From Vibrio aerogenes (lineage in GTDB: Bacteria; Pseudomonadota; Gammaproteobacteria; Enterobacterales; Vibrionaceae), in contig NZ_AP024862.1 in NCBI RefSeq assembly GCF_024346755.1, positions 1,283,554 to 1,347,553 of the forward strand: DNA of 64,000 nucleotides, in the 5' to 3' direction. The position numbers were made by a program, and so were the translations under genes. This document shows, piece by piece, positions 56,419-64,000 of this stretch. Under the pieces are notes generated by a model that saw only the letters and a program-made list of their open reading frames with translations, was not told where the DNA came from and did not search any database. Position 1 is the first letter of the stretch. Every line of letters begins with the position of its first letter.

Positions 56419-57063
56419 TTATGGGGCAAGTCGTTCTATCAACCACTCATGGCTACTTTTCGTATATAAAAAGCGATCATGCAATCGATGCTCTCCCCCT
56501 TGCCAAAATTCAAAGCTTTCCGGAATAATTCTGTAACCTCCCCAAAAACTGGGTACAGGAACTTCACCTTGAGAGAATTTTTTCTTTAATTCCAGAAACT
56601 TAGATTCAAGAATACCCCGAGCTGAAATCCGGCTACTCTGATGGCTGGCAATTGCAGCTATTTGGCTGTCCTTAGGCCGAGAAGTAAAATATTTAAAGTT
56701 TTCCATAGCAGATAATTTTTCGGCTCGTCCGGTAATATGTACCTGCCTTTCAAGCATATGCCATGGGAAATGCACGCTGACTTTATTATTGTGTTGAATA
56801 TGGTTTGCTTTCCGGCTTCCCAGATTCGTGTAAAAAATGAATCCATCTTCGCCGGAATTCTTCAGTAAAACAATCCTCTGAAAGGGTTGCCCATCCTGAT
56901 CAACCGTTGCAATTGTCATGGCCGTTGGGTCAGAAATATTTGCCTCAATTGCCTGTTTCAGCCAAAAATCAAATTGTCCAAAAGGGTTTTCATTTAAGTC
57001 TTTTCTTCTTAAACCACCCTGAATATATTCCCGACGAATATCTGAGAGTTCCATATTCAACAT
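56419..57063 (-). CDS. pdxH: Pyridoxamine/pyridoxine 5'-phosphate oxidase
   Basis: This FMN-dependent enzyme of about 214 residues makes pyridoxal 5'-phosphate from PNP or PMP. It shows the family N-terminus [16 protein letters not shown], the FMN-binding [27 protein letters not shown], and the closing [20 protein letters not shown] and HDRF. The start is either ATG 57061-57063 (MLNMELS; AGGAG just upstream) or 57052-57054; the longest frame to 57099 is unlikely. The gene faces the PEGA/FGE gene across a terminator. Confidence 0.95.
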   Translation of the reverse strand: MLNMELSDIRREYIQGGLRRKDLNENPFGQFDFWLKQAIEANISDPTAMTIATVDQDGQPFQRIVLLKNSGEDGFIFYTNLGSRKANHIQHNNKVSVHFPWHMLERQVHITGRAEKLSAMENFKYFTSRPKDSQIAAIASHQSSRISARGILESKFLELKKKFSQGEVPVPSFWGGYRIIPESFEFWQGGEHRLHDRFLYTKSSHEWLIERLAP

Positions 57064-57253
57064 CTGCTCCTGATTTTTTCGTGATTTTGCGCCTTTCATA
57101 TCCAGAACTCAAGCGTAATATTATATCAGCAAGAAATAAAGAAGATGCCTCCCTGAAATGGTGCTATTGAGCCTGTATTATACCAATCTGGAAAATAAAC
57201 TGATCATCCGGATGTGTCTGGTGGAGCAATGTTCAAGCGACTACAGGTTAGAC

Positions 57254-57276
57254 TGTGAAAGATATACACGCTCTAA
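57254..57276. repeat. Dispersed element, copy C
   Basis: TGTGAAAGATATACACGCTC followed by TAA matches the right arm of the inverted repeat at 52800-52822 with one internal change (ATA for AAA). It overlaps the first codons of the next ORF. Confidence 0.7.
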
Positions 57277-57479
57277 GACAGTTGCTTGACGGAGATACCT
57301 ATTCTGCTGTCAGGCTGAATGTCAGCCGGGGACTATTTCACGGTGCAGTACTGCCAAAAAAGACAACCAAAGATTTAAAATCAATTATTAAAAATTTAGA
57401 TCAAATGTCATCTCAAATCGAAAGGACAATGATAGAAAAAGACAAAGACAGCAAACAGAACTCACGAAAGGCGGGATAG
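57255..57479 (+). CDS. Small hypothetical protein, 74 residues, start inside a repeat element
   Basis: The frame starts at GTG 57255, with CAGG about 8 bases upstream, and reads MKDIHALRQLLDGDTYSAVR, then a Lys-rich helical tail. The first seven codons come from the dispersed element (copy C). The gene may therefore have had its original 5' end replaced or cut by the element. An in-frame TTG at codon 10 is another possible start. I do not recognise a family. A terminator follows, which supports transcription on this strand. Confidence 0.45.
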   Translation: MKDIHALRQLLDGDTYSAVRLNVSRGLFHGAVLPKKTTKDLKSIIKNLDQMSSQIERTMIEKDKDSKQNSRKAG

Positions 57480-57533
57480 TGACAAACAAGGAATGAAGGA
57501 CTCGCCAGACCAGCCTGTCACACAAAAAATATC

Positions 57534-57564
57534 AAACCCTGATAGTGCAATTTTATCAGGGTTT
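57534..57564. terminator. Terminator between the small ORF and the FapA-like gene
   Basis: AAACCCTGATA (57534-57544) and TATCAGGGTTT (57554-57564) form a perfect 11-bp stem with a 9-base loop and short T ends on both sides, between convergent genes. Confidence 0.75.
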
Positions 57565-57569
57565 ATCAA

Positions 57570-59264
57570 TTAACCGGATTCAGAAACAACCTGAGGCGCT
57601 AAATCATCTTCGTTAAATAATGAGGTACACTTAATATTATATTTATTGAAGGAAAATACACTGGCACCATGAGCTCGTTTCGTCATGGTTTTTTCATCAC
57701 CAAAACAAACCGTCACATGACCATATACTTTGCTCTTAGCCGTCACTGTATTCACTTCCAGTAACGCATCAAATTCTTCCGTAAAACGCTCTACAGCCTC
57801 CTTGGCTTTTTTCATATTATCTTCTGCTTTTTGCTTCAGATCGGCTATTTCAGCAGCCTCTTTCTCATTGCGTTCATGTTTGGGTTTCTTATTAAAATCA
57901 AGCTCACGACGTACAATATTCATGGTTTCTTCCTGAGCCTTACTGTACGCATTTTTCTTGTGATTTAATTTTTCCCGGTAACTGGTATATGAGGCAAATG
58001 CTTCAACGTGAGTTGGCGTATCTCCTTCGACGCCTAAGTTGTAACACACAACTGAGTTACCAACCTTGGCAACACCACCACTGAGTGTTCCTTGTGATTC
58101 TTTACTATCCAGCACTACCAAATCACGACCGCAGCGAATATTATTACCGATGCCATAGAGTGCCAGATGAATATCAGCCTGTGCCTGTAGCTCTGCATTT
58201 TGCGCATAATTCGCTTTAATCGAACTACCGGATTTAACAACACAAGTCTTATTTTCTTCATCAGATGTTGTATGACCAATGATCCCCTTACCAACAAGAA
58301 TATCACCCTGTGCCTGAACATCTGCAGATTCGATAAAACCCGCGACAGTAATTGAGCCAGTGGCCCGGACAATCATTCCCGGGTCAATATTACCGGTTAC
58401 AACCAGAGATCCCTTAAATTTAACGTGCCCGGTTCCAACACTCACACTCTGCATACAAAGCGCATTATCGATATCAACGGTTTTATCTTTGATAATCGGT
58501 AAACCCGATGTACTGGCAAGTAAAAGATTAGGATCTTTCCTCGAAATCTCCGTTCCTTTACCTGGTTTTAACACCGTGTTATTCCCCGGTTTAGATTCAA
58601 TCTCTTTACCTAATACGGTATATCCGGGAATCCCCTTTGTTGCAGGAACACGACGCATCACCTCATCACCTTCACCAACTGTGATGGTTTCACCAAGGTT
58701 CCGCATATCCAGTTTACTGGAATTAGACTTGCGTTGAGGCGCTAAAACTCTTTTTGTAACATCCTCAACTAACGGCATAAACTTTTCATCAGCACCATGA
58801 ACAGGAGGCTTTCCCTGTGCTACAGGCTGGACAAATTCTTCCCCTGCGGCAAGGTTCCTGCTCATAACCAGTACTTTTTTTAAAGCTATTTTATTGATAC
58901 CTTTTGTTACATGTGCCTCAGCCAATGCCTGAACTATTTCACTACCTCTTAACCCACGACCACAATAAGCGCCAATAACAACCATATTGGCAATCATTCC
59001 ATCATCTTCAACGTCAACGGTTACACTAGCATTTCTTTTTTCAGCAATACATAAGCCCTGAAACGCTTCACCTTTACCTTCATTAGCAAAGTTGATAAAA
59101 CTCTCTAAAGCCTCACTATCAAGATAAAATGAAGATGCATTCAGAGCTTCCAGTGTTTCACTAATTCCCGTCTTTGACAGTTTTCTGTCCAGGCTATCTG
59201 AATCCTCAAGCCTGGCGATGACAGAATTTCCGTCATGAGCCATCGATAAAATCTGACTCCACAT
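57570..59264 (-). CDS. FapA (DUF342)-domain protein
   Basis: This 564-residue cytoplasmic protein has the FapA/DUF342 layout. An N-terminal region is followed by a right-handed beta-helix-like core with regular short turns (for example VKFKGSLVVTGNIDPGMIVR, TGSITVAGFIESADVQAQGD, ILVGKGIIGH). A Lys/Glu-rich coiled coil lies near residues 430-500, and a small beta end domain closes the protein. Members of this family are linked to cell surface or flagellar/envelope functions, and in vibrios they are common, but the role is not defined. It is a single gene with its own terminator. Confidence 0.8.
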   Translation of the reverse strand: MWSQILSMAHDGNSVIARLEDSDSLDRKLSKTGISETLEALNASSFYLDSEALESFINFANEGKGEAFQGLCIAEKRNASVTVDVEDDGMIANMVVIGAYCGRGLRGSEIVQALAEAHVTKGINKIALKKVLVMSRNLAAGEEFVQPVAQGKPPVHGADEKFMPLVEDVTKRVLAPQRKSNSSKLDMRNLGETITVGEGDEVMRRVPATKGIPGYTVLGKEIESKPGNNTVLKPGKGTEISRKDPNLLLASTSGLPIIKDKTVDIDNALCMQSVSVGTGHVKFKGSLVVTGNIDPGMIVRATGSITVAGFIESADVQAQGDILVGKGIIGHTTSDEENKTCVVKSGSSIKANYAQNAELQAQADIHLALYGIGNNIRCGRDLVVLDSKESQGTLSGGVAKVGNSVVCYNLGVEGDTPTHVEAFASYTSYREKLNHKKNAYSKAQEETMNIVRRELDFNKKPKHERNEKEAAEIADLKQKAEDNMKKAKEAVERFTEEFDALLEVNTVTAKSKVYGHVTVCFGDEKTMTKRAHGASVFSFNKYNIKCTSLFNEDDLAPQVVSESG

Positions 59265-59573
59265 ACATCGTTACCTCAATGACATCCTAACCAACTTAAA
59301 CCCAAAGTACATATTCCTTGTATCCACTTAAAATACTTGTTTAGAACAAACCAGCAACAACCAAGTTATGCTTTTTTTGATGGTCATCACTAATGTGGAT
59401 AAAGAACCCTACATTATATATTCTTCCTGTCCCCGAAACTGTTACATATGCAACAACAAAGATAGAGAACACTCAATCTATATATCTAAAATATATATTA
59501 TTACACCAATAATAATACTGTAAAATATATATCATGTGAATTTACACTGTAAATGATAAACAGAATAAGATGC
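59265..59573. other. Intergenic region with a parS2 site
   Basis: These 309 AT-rich bases between tmcA and the FapA-like gene carry a parS2-type site near the tmcA end (59540-59554). Several AAAATATATAT stretches lie beside it. No other feature was recognised. Confidence 0.5.
59540..59554. other. parS2-type centromere site 2
   Basis: ATTTACACTGTAAAT matches N-TTTACA-N-TGTAAA-N exactly and is a perfect palindrome around the central base. It is in the intergenic region just after tmcA. Confidence 0.88.
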
Positions 59574-61602
59574 TTATTTACATTGTAAATTTAACAAGAG
59601 GGTCTTTAAATCTTCTCTAAGCTGAGACTCAAGGGCTTTCCTCCCAGGCAGTCCTTCTATAGCTGAAACTTCTGACCATGATCGATTTTGCAAAACCTTT
59701 ATGATCAGTAAGTCACTCAATGACGTTGCTATAAACTGCGGAAAAGCACCAACCAACGCATGAATCCAAACCGCAACGCTCTCATAATTAGCACCACCCC
59801 TGACATAATTTTCCAATAGTGACACCGGAAGACTATCAACCAATACAGACTCAGATACAGAAAGCAAATACCGGACAGCAGAGGGTTCCAACTGACAAAA
59901 CTCAGACTTCAAGGTATGAAGAAAGTAATAGGCAAACTGTGTCCTTGCCGATAAAAGCCAATCACTCTGACACTGATGAATCATTAACACAGAATAACAG
60001 CCACTACTTTGATCCCGCCGGGAGCCCAGTTTAACCGGAAAAAACTGCTGCTTGATCCAAAAGCGTAGTAATTCATCTGAAGCACCAAAGCTGGTTGCGA
60101 CATAGTCACAATCACATTGTGCAATACAATGACTTAACAAATGACTACCGAATCCCTTTCTCTGGAGTTGAGGATGAATGACAATTCGCATAATTCTGCA
60201 ACATTTTTCTTTGCCCGATGCTGTTAAACCCAGTTGGTTTATTAATGTCACCGGAACAAGCTGTCCTTGAGGACGATGTAAGCCTTGTTCAATTTTTTCG
60301 ACAGAGGAAACTGACAGCTCTCCTTCTTTAACTGTAAGAATACACCCCAAACACATACCTTTCGCTTCAGCAATGAAAAGAGAAATATTATCATCAGAAA
60401 GAATTCTCATCATATCATTCGGAGAAGTCTGATAGTGGGCTTGTGTCAGTAGTGCAAAAACGTTTGCGAAGAAATCTGCAGAGGAAAACAATAAATTTTT
60501 GTCGACATACCGATATTGAATTTCTTTAGTATCAATATCATTGGTTATCTCAGGTAAGTCAGTATTGAGCAAAAAAGTACGAAACTGCCACTTTTCAAGT
60601 TCATCATGATTAGTCCAGCGAATAGGTTGTGACAAATGAGCATGTTGAAACTGAGGACGAAAATTCTTCAGCCAATTGAGAAATTTCAGAGTAAAACCAC
60701 GACCACATCCCTCATAACCATGAATGGTGGTAGAGAACACAATCCGGTTATACTTTTTGGTCAATTGTTGCAAACATGGAACCGGAATTGCTGACGCTTC
60801 ATCAACAAGCAGGAGGTCAGCCTGACAATCAACTCTCAGAAGTTCATCAGGCGGAATATAAGTTAATTCAGATCTATCCAGACAGATATTCTTTATTATG
60901 TGTGCCTGAGATTTCTGCATCAAAAGTCGCTGAGCATGGCTGAAAATAGCATGGGCAGCCTGAGGTGAAGGCGCAGTAATCACAATCTTGATACCCGATC
61001 TTCTCTGCATTAATTCAGCAGCCGCAATACCAAGAGCACTACTCTTCCCCCGTCCCCTGTCCGCCGTAATTACCAATGGTCTTTTACTGTGTCCTTCCCT
61101 TACATGCATGATTTGATTCACGACTTTTTTCTGTTCCAGAAACACATCATGTTCAGTTAGCTCGATGAACTGAGGCAATGCAGGTAGCTTCTCGCCCTGC
61201 GTTATCAGAATGAATTCTTTCAAAGACCTGATGAACCATTGAAATGCCAATGACTGAGCATGATAAGCCAGTGGATAAATGACAACAAGCAGGCCACCGA
61301 CAACCAATGTGCCAAGCAAAGCATTCAGACTATCAGCATCAACGGGTTCACAAAGATCGACAATCAATAAGTGACATTCCTGTCCTAAAAAATGTCGTCC
61401 TTTTACCCTGCTAATTTTTTCAACATCATGCAGGGATTCCCCCCCCTAACTGCAGACAACGTTTCTTACGGTAACAATGAATGATGTCTTTTATTCTCAA
61501 ATCAGTCCATTCAGAGTGACCCCGTATCACTAATCCTGTTCGTTGCTGTGTATGTGAAAGGAGAGCGTTTAACTCAGAAAAATAATGACTAAATTCAGAC
61601 AT
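59574..61602 (-). pseudogene. tmcA: tRNA(Met) cytidine acetyltransferase TmcA, frame broken in a G8 run
   Basis: TmcA acetylates C34 of elongator tRNA(Met) using acetyl-CoA and ATP. An intact 597-residue frame (61367-59574) covers the helicase-like part (Walker A DRGRGKSS, VDEASAIPVP, TTIHGYEGCGRGF) and the GNAT part (MRIVIHPQLQRKGFGSHL). The first 60 or so residues lie in another frame from ATG 61600-61602 (MSEFSHYF). At LQLGGE the family frame needs seven G, but eight are present (C run 61439-61446), and that frame stops at TGA a few codons later. Removing one base gives a continuous 675-residue protein, the normal length. A real mutation, phase variation or a sequencing error would all fit. 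Confidence 0.9.
59576..59590. other. parS2-type centromere site 3, inside the end of tmcA
   Basis: ATTTACATTGTAAAT is a second perfect match, 36 bases from site 2. On the minus strand it supplies the last tmcA codons (LQCK region) and part of the stop codon. Confidence 0.88.
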
Positions 61603-61764
61603 AGCACTTGGTACTTAAAAATAATGAAATCCGGGAAATACAATATTTATCTCCCATAAATGGTGATGATGTTCATAGAGCTGACTCGTACACCCAACTC
61701 TCAAAGATACAAGATTCAGGGTATCGCTGGAAGATGTAGTTCAGGTAAAAGAATGCGAATATAA

Positions 61765-61793
61765 AAAAACCCAATGTGTCTCATTGGGTTTTT
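61765..61793 (-). terminator. Terminator of parAB2
   Basis: AAAAACCCAATG (61765-61776) and CATTGGGTTTTT (61782-61793) form a 12-bp stem with a 5-base loop. On the minus strand it follows the parB stop by nine bases and ends in a T run. Confidence 0.92.
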
Positions 61794-61801
61794 CCTGAAA
61801 T

Positions 61802-62776
61802 TTATTGTAGTTTTTTCTGCAAAAAATCTAATATTTCATTCATGAGTGGATCGTCAATTTTTTTCATATTCAACACTAAACGATTTCCCTGACGAACATA
61901 GTTCACCCGGTTTTTGACCAGTTCAACTTTCTGTGAAACATTTGTTTGCGCCGGGGGTGCTAAAGATTCAATCCAGTTTTCCAGTGTTTCTGTGACATCC
62001 TTCGTTAGACGGGCAACTCCCTGAGCTTTACTCTGTTGCCAGACAAAGCCATCTTCTGAGCGACATTTTTCAAGTAAAACCGACTTTTGTGAATCATCCA
62101 GGCCATTGAACTGTTTGTGAAGTTTCACAATGGTAGGCCTGCCCAGCTCGACAACATTCGGATATGCCTGTAACAATTCCAGTGGCAAATCAGCGGCTTT
62201 AAGCGCGCCACTCACCAAAGCCTCACTGCACTGGAACATTTTTGCCAACGCTTTTTGATCTTCCGCTTCGCCACTTTCTAATTTTGCCAACATTTCTTTT
62301 CCTTTCTCGTACAGAGATAAAGGCTTATGCGCATTTGCGACATCAGAAAGAAACTTCGCATGTTCTTCATTCACATTTTCAGCAACGTAAACTAAAAAGG
62401 GTTGTGCGGCTAAAATACAAGCCATCCGCCTGCGACTACCATCCAGAACCTCAATTTTGCCATCAGATGTTTTACGCCCGACAGCTGGATATTGTTGTCC
62501 TCTTTCTCTGAGCGTGGACAGAATATCTGACAAAGCGTGCTCATTCAAAAATGCCTGTTCCCGTGAATTCTGTTCAAAAACTACGGTTTTTGTCGCAACG
62601 TCTTCAGCAGGTATAGAAACCAATTCAAAAGTAACCTGAGTTTTTCCCGCTACGGCCAGTTCGATGTATTGTGCTTTATCTTTAACTGCATGCTGAGCTT
62701 CCTGAGGGGTTGTCGCCCGACGCTTGTCTGCTTTTCCGAATAATTTAGCATTGAGCTCAGATGTTTTGATTGCCAT
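61802..62776 (-). CDS. parB: Chromosome II partition protein ParB2
   Basis: This 324-residue centromere-binding protein loads on parS2 sites and spreads to form the partition complex. It has the ParB/Srx-type N-terminal CTPase region (GRKTSDGKIEVLDGSRRRMA, with the GSRRR box), a central HTH (QKALAKMFQCSEALVSGALK) and a C-terminal dimerisation part. It is more like plasmid P1/F-type than chromosome-I ParB proteins, as is typical of Vibrio chromosome II. It follows parA by six bases. Its expected sites lie at 59540, 59576 and 45643. Confidence 0.94.
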   Translation of the reverse strand: MAIKTSELNAKLFGKADKRRATTPQEAQHAVKDKAQYIELAVAGKTQVTFELVSIPAEDVATKTVVFEQNSREQAFLNEHALSDILSTLRERGQQYPAVGRKTSDGKIEVLDGSRRRMACILAAQPFLVYVAENVNEEHAKFLSDVANAHKPLSLYEKGKEMLAKLESGEAEDQKALAKMFQCSEALVSGALKAADLPLELLQAYPNVVELGRPTIVKLHKQFNGLDDSQKSVLLEKCRSEDGFVWQQSKAQGVARLTKDVTETLENWIESLAPPAQTNVSQKVELVKNRVNYVRQGNRLVLNMKKIDDPLMNEILDFLQKKLQ

Positions 62777-62782
62777 GTTTTC

Positions 62783-64000
62783 TTACCCCTGATTTAGTGA
62801 TGGCCAGTTTGAATGTAAAACCCGTTCAAGTTCTAAAGCGCTTTTTTGAACAGCGTCCTGTGCTGTGGCCAGTGTTTTTTTTCCGCCTTCAAAATCCCCG
62901 GAAGTCAAATCAAAAACAGTACTATACGTATCGGCACAGGTCTCAAATGCCCGACTTCTGGGAATAGTCGCCATCATGACCTGTTCACCTAATAAATAAT
63001 TCATTTCAGTTAATACAGAAACTTGCTTTTTGTTGTCATCTTCAAACATCGTTGGTACTAACCGGGCAAATTCAAGTCCTTTCCAGTCTTCAGGAAACAT
63101 TTCATATACCGTAGGTAAATGCTGAAAAAAGTTGACAGTTGAGGCCCAGTCAAGCCGTTTTGCAGCACACGGAATCAATAAAGCATTCGAGGCATACATA
63201 GCATTCCACACCAATGGGTCAATATGAGGGCCTGTATCAATCATAATAATATCGAAATCATCAGAAATTTTATCAATCAATTTTTCTTTCAGGAGCCGGA
63301 CAATGTCAAGAGACTGATTCTGAGATAAATATTGCCAGGCTTCAGCATTAAACATCGCATCTTCAGGAAACGCAGAAATTGTTTTCAAATTTGGATATTG
63401 GGTATCCATTAAAACATTTTTATGGATAAATGAACGATCGACAGTCATCTCTTCCGGCACATTATCTAACATAATATCAACAGCAGAAAAAATACTGGTA
63501 TTTTCTTCCAGGCTGACCTGAGGGTTCAGAAACAGGCGAAGTGAGCCCTGTGGGTCAAGGTCAATCAGACAAATACGATAACGTTTATCCAGATTCAAGG
63601 CCAGGCAAGCAGCAAGATGAACCGCAGTCATCGATTTACCGGTTCCACCTTTTTGGTTCTGGACATTAATCACCCAAGGTTTATTTTCGTGGCTATTCTT
63701 ACGTAAATGGAATTTTGGCACCCCTGCTGCGTCCATCAACATATGGGCTTCAGATAAAGAGATCGAATAGTGGTTTGCATTATTTTTGGTAAACTGATGC
63801 CCTTCACTTTCCATCTTAGAGATGGCTTCGTCCAGTTTTCTCCGGGTGAGACCAGAGCGTGTCTCCATCAGTGCTTTAGACATCGGGGGAAATGGTTCAT
63901 CATTCCTCTCTTCAAGAACAATCTCTATCCTGTCAGCCTGGACCTGTTTTGTTTGCTCTGCAAGTTGATAGAGATTATCTATCGTCAGTTCTCTTTTCAT
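62783..64000 (-). CDS. parA: Chromosome II partition ATPase ParA2
   Basis: This 405-residue ParA ATPase segregates the ParB2-parS2 complex. It has an N-terminal DNA-binding/HTH part (LTRRKLDEAISKMESEGHQF), the deviant Walker A motif KGGTGKSMT, the Walker A' region LIDLDPQGS and Walker B IIMIDTGPHIDP. The length and sequence style match V. cholerae ParA2, a P1-ParA-like protein with an N-terminal operator-binding domain, so it should autoregulate the operon. The ATG is the last three bases of the window, so the protein is complete, but its promoter and ribosome binding site are outside. Confidence 0.96.
   Translation of the reverse strand: MKRELTIDNLYQLAEQTKQVQADRIEIVLEERNDEPFPPMSKALMETRSGLTRRKLDEAISKMESEGHQFTKNNANHYSISLSEAHMLMDAAGVPKFHLRKNSHENKPWVINVQNQKGGTGKSMTAVHLAACLALNLDKRYRICLIDLDPQGSLRLFLNPQVSLEENTSIFSAVDIMLDNVPEEMTVDRSFIHKNVLMDTQYPNLKTISAFPEDAMFNAEAWQYLSQNQSLDIVRLLKEKLIDKISDDFDIIMIDTGPHIDPLVWNAMYASNALLIPCAAKRLDWASTVNFFQHLPTVYEMFPEDWKGLEFARLVPTMFEDDNKKQVSVLTEMNYLLGEQVMMATIPRSRAFETCADTYSTVFDLTSGDFEGGKKTLATAQDAVQKSALELERVLHSNWPSLNQG

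Overview
The window is from chromosome II of a Vibrio or close relative (Vibrionaceae). The main evidence is the last two genes: ParB and ParA of the second-chromosome (ParAB2) type, together with three matches to the chromosome-II centromere motif parS2 (TTTACA-N-TGTAAA). The Vibrio-type put operon with an AraC-type regulator and a T6SS cluster in the same gene order as the large V. cholerae chromosome-II cluster agree with this. I cannot name the species. ParA2 starts at the last base of the window, so the chromosome-II origin side (rctB) probably lies just beyond it.

Layout: 1-5650 (minus) is the first 1,883 residues of a nonribosomal peptide synthetase (C-A-T-C-A, continuing off the left edge). 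Upstream of it, at 6100-6261 (minus), is an easily missed 53-residue, cysteine-containing ORF with a perfect ribosome binding site. Then come a CI-like repressor, a membrane diguanylate cyclase, and the NAD-salvage pair nrtR/pncB. From 33337 down to 11495 (minus) runs a complete structural T6SS cluster: PAAR, a Sel1-like secreted protein, vipA/vipB, tssE, F, G, the FHA protein, tssJ, K, L, clpV, vasH, vasI, vasJ, vasK, vasL. It contains no hcp or vgrG. Across a 971-base AT-rich divergent region, holding two tandem palindromes exactly 21 bp apart, lies a soluble FIST-domain chemotaxis transducer. It is followed by two tandem LacI-type repressors.

38721-44633 (minus) is an iron-uptake locus: fecBCDE homologues behind a siderophore-type TonB-dependent receptor with a Fur box. 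After a small lipoprotein, a small zinc-ribbon protein and an 18-bp tandem repeat comes the proline-utilisation locus putP, a separate PutA C-terminal-domain-like gene, putA and putR. In putP the reading frame is broken by a one-base loss in a G run. Next is a pair of exported coiled-coil/PEGA paralogues, the second fused to a formylglycine-generating-enzyme-like domain without catalytic cysteines. The right end holds pdxH, a small ORF, a FapA/DUF342 protein, tmcA (frame broken by one extra G in a G8 run), parB2 and parA2.

A short dispersed element (GTGTTTATCTTTCA core) occurs three times, each beside the 5' end of a gene; one copy is a perfect 18-bp inverted repeat. No tRNA, rRNA, CRISPR array or intact insertion sequence was seen. 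Many start codons were moved inward from the longest possible ORF on the basis of Shine-Dalgarno spacing or family N-termini, as noted in each entry.
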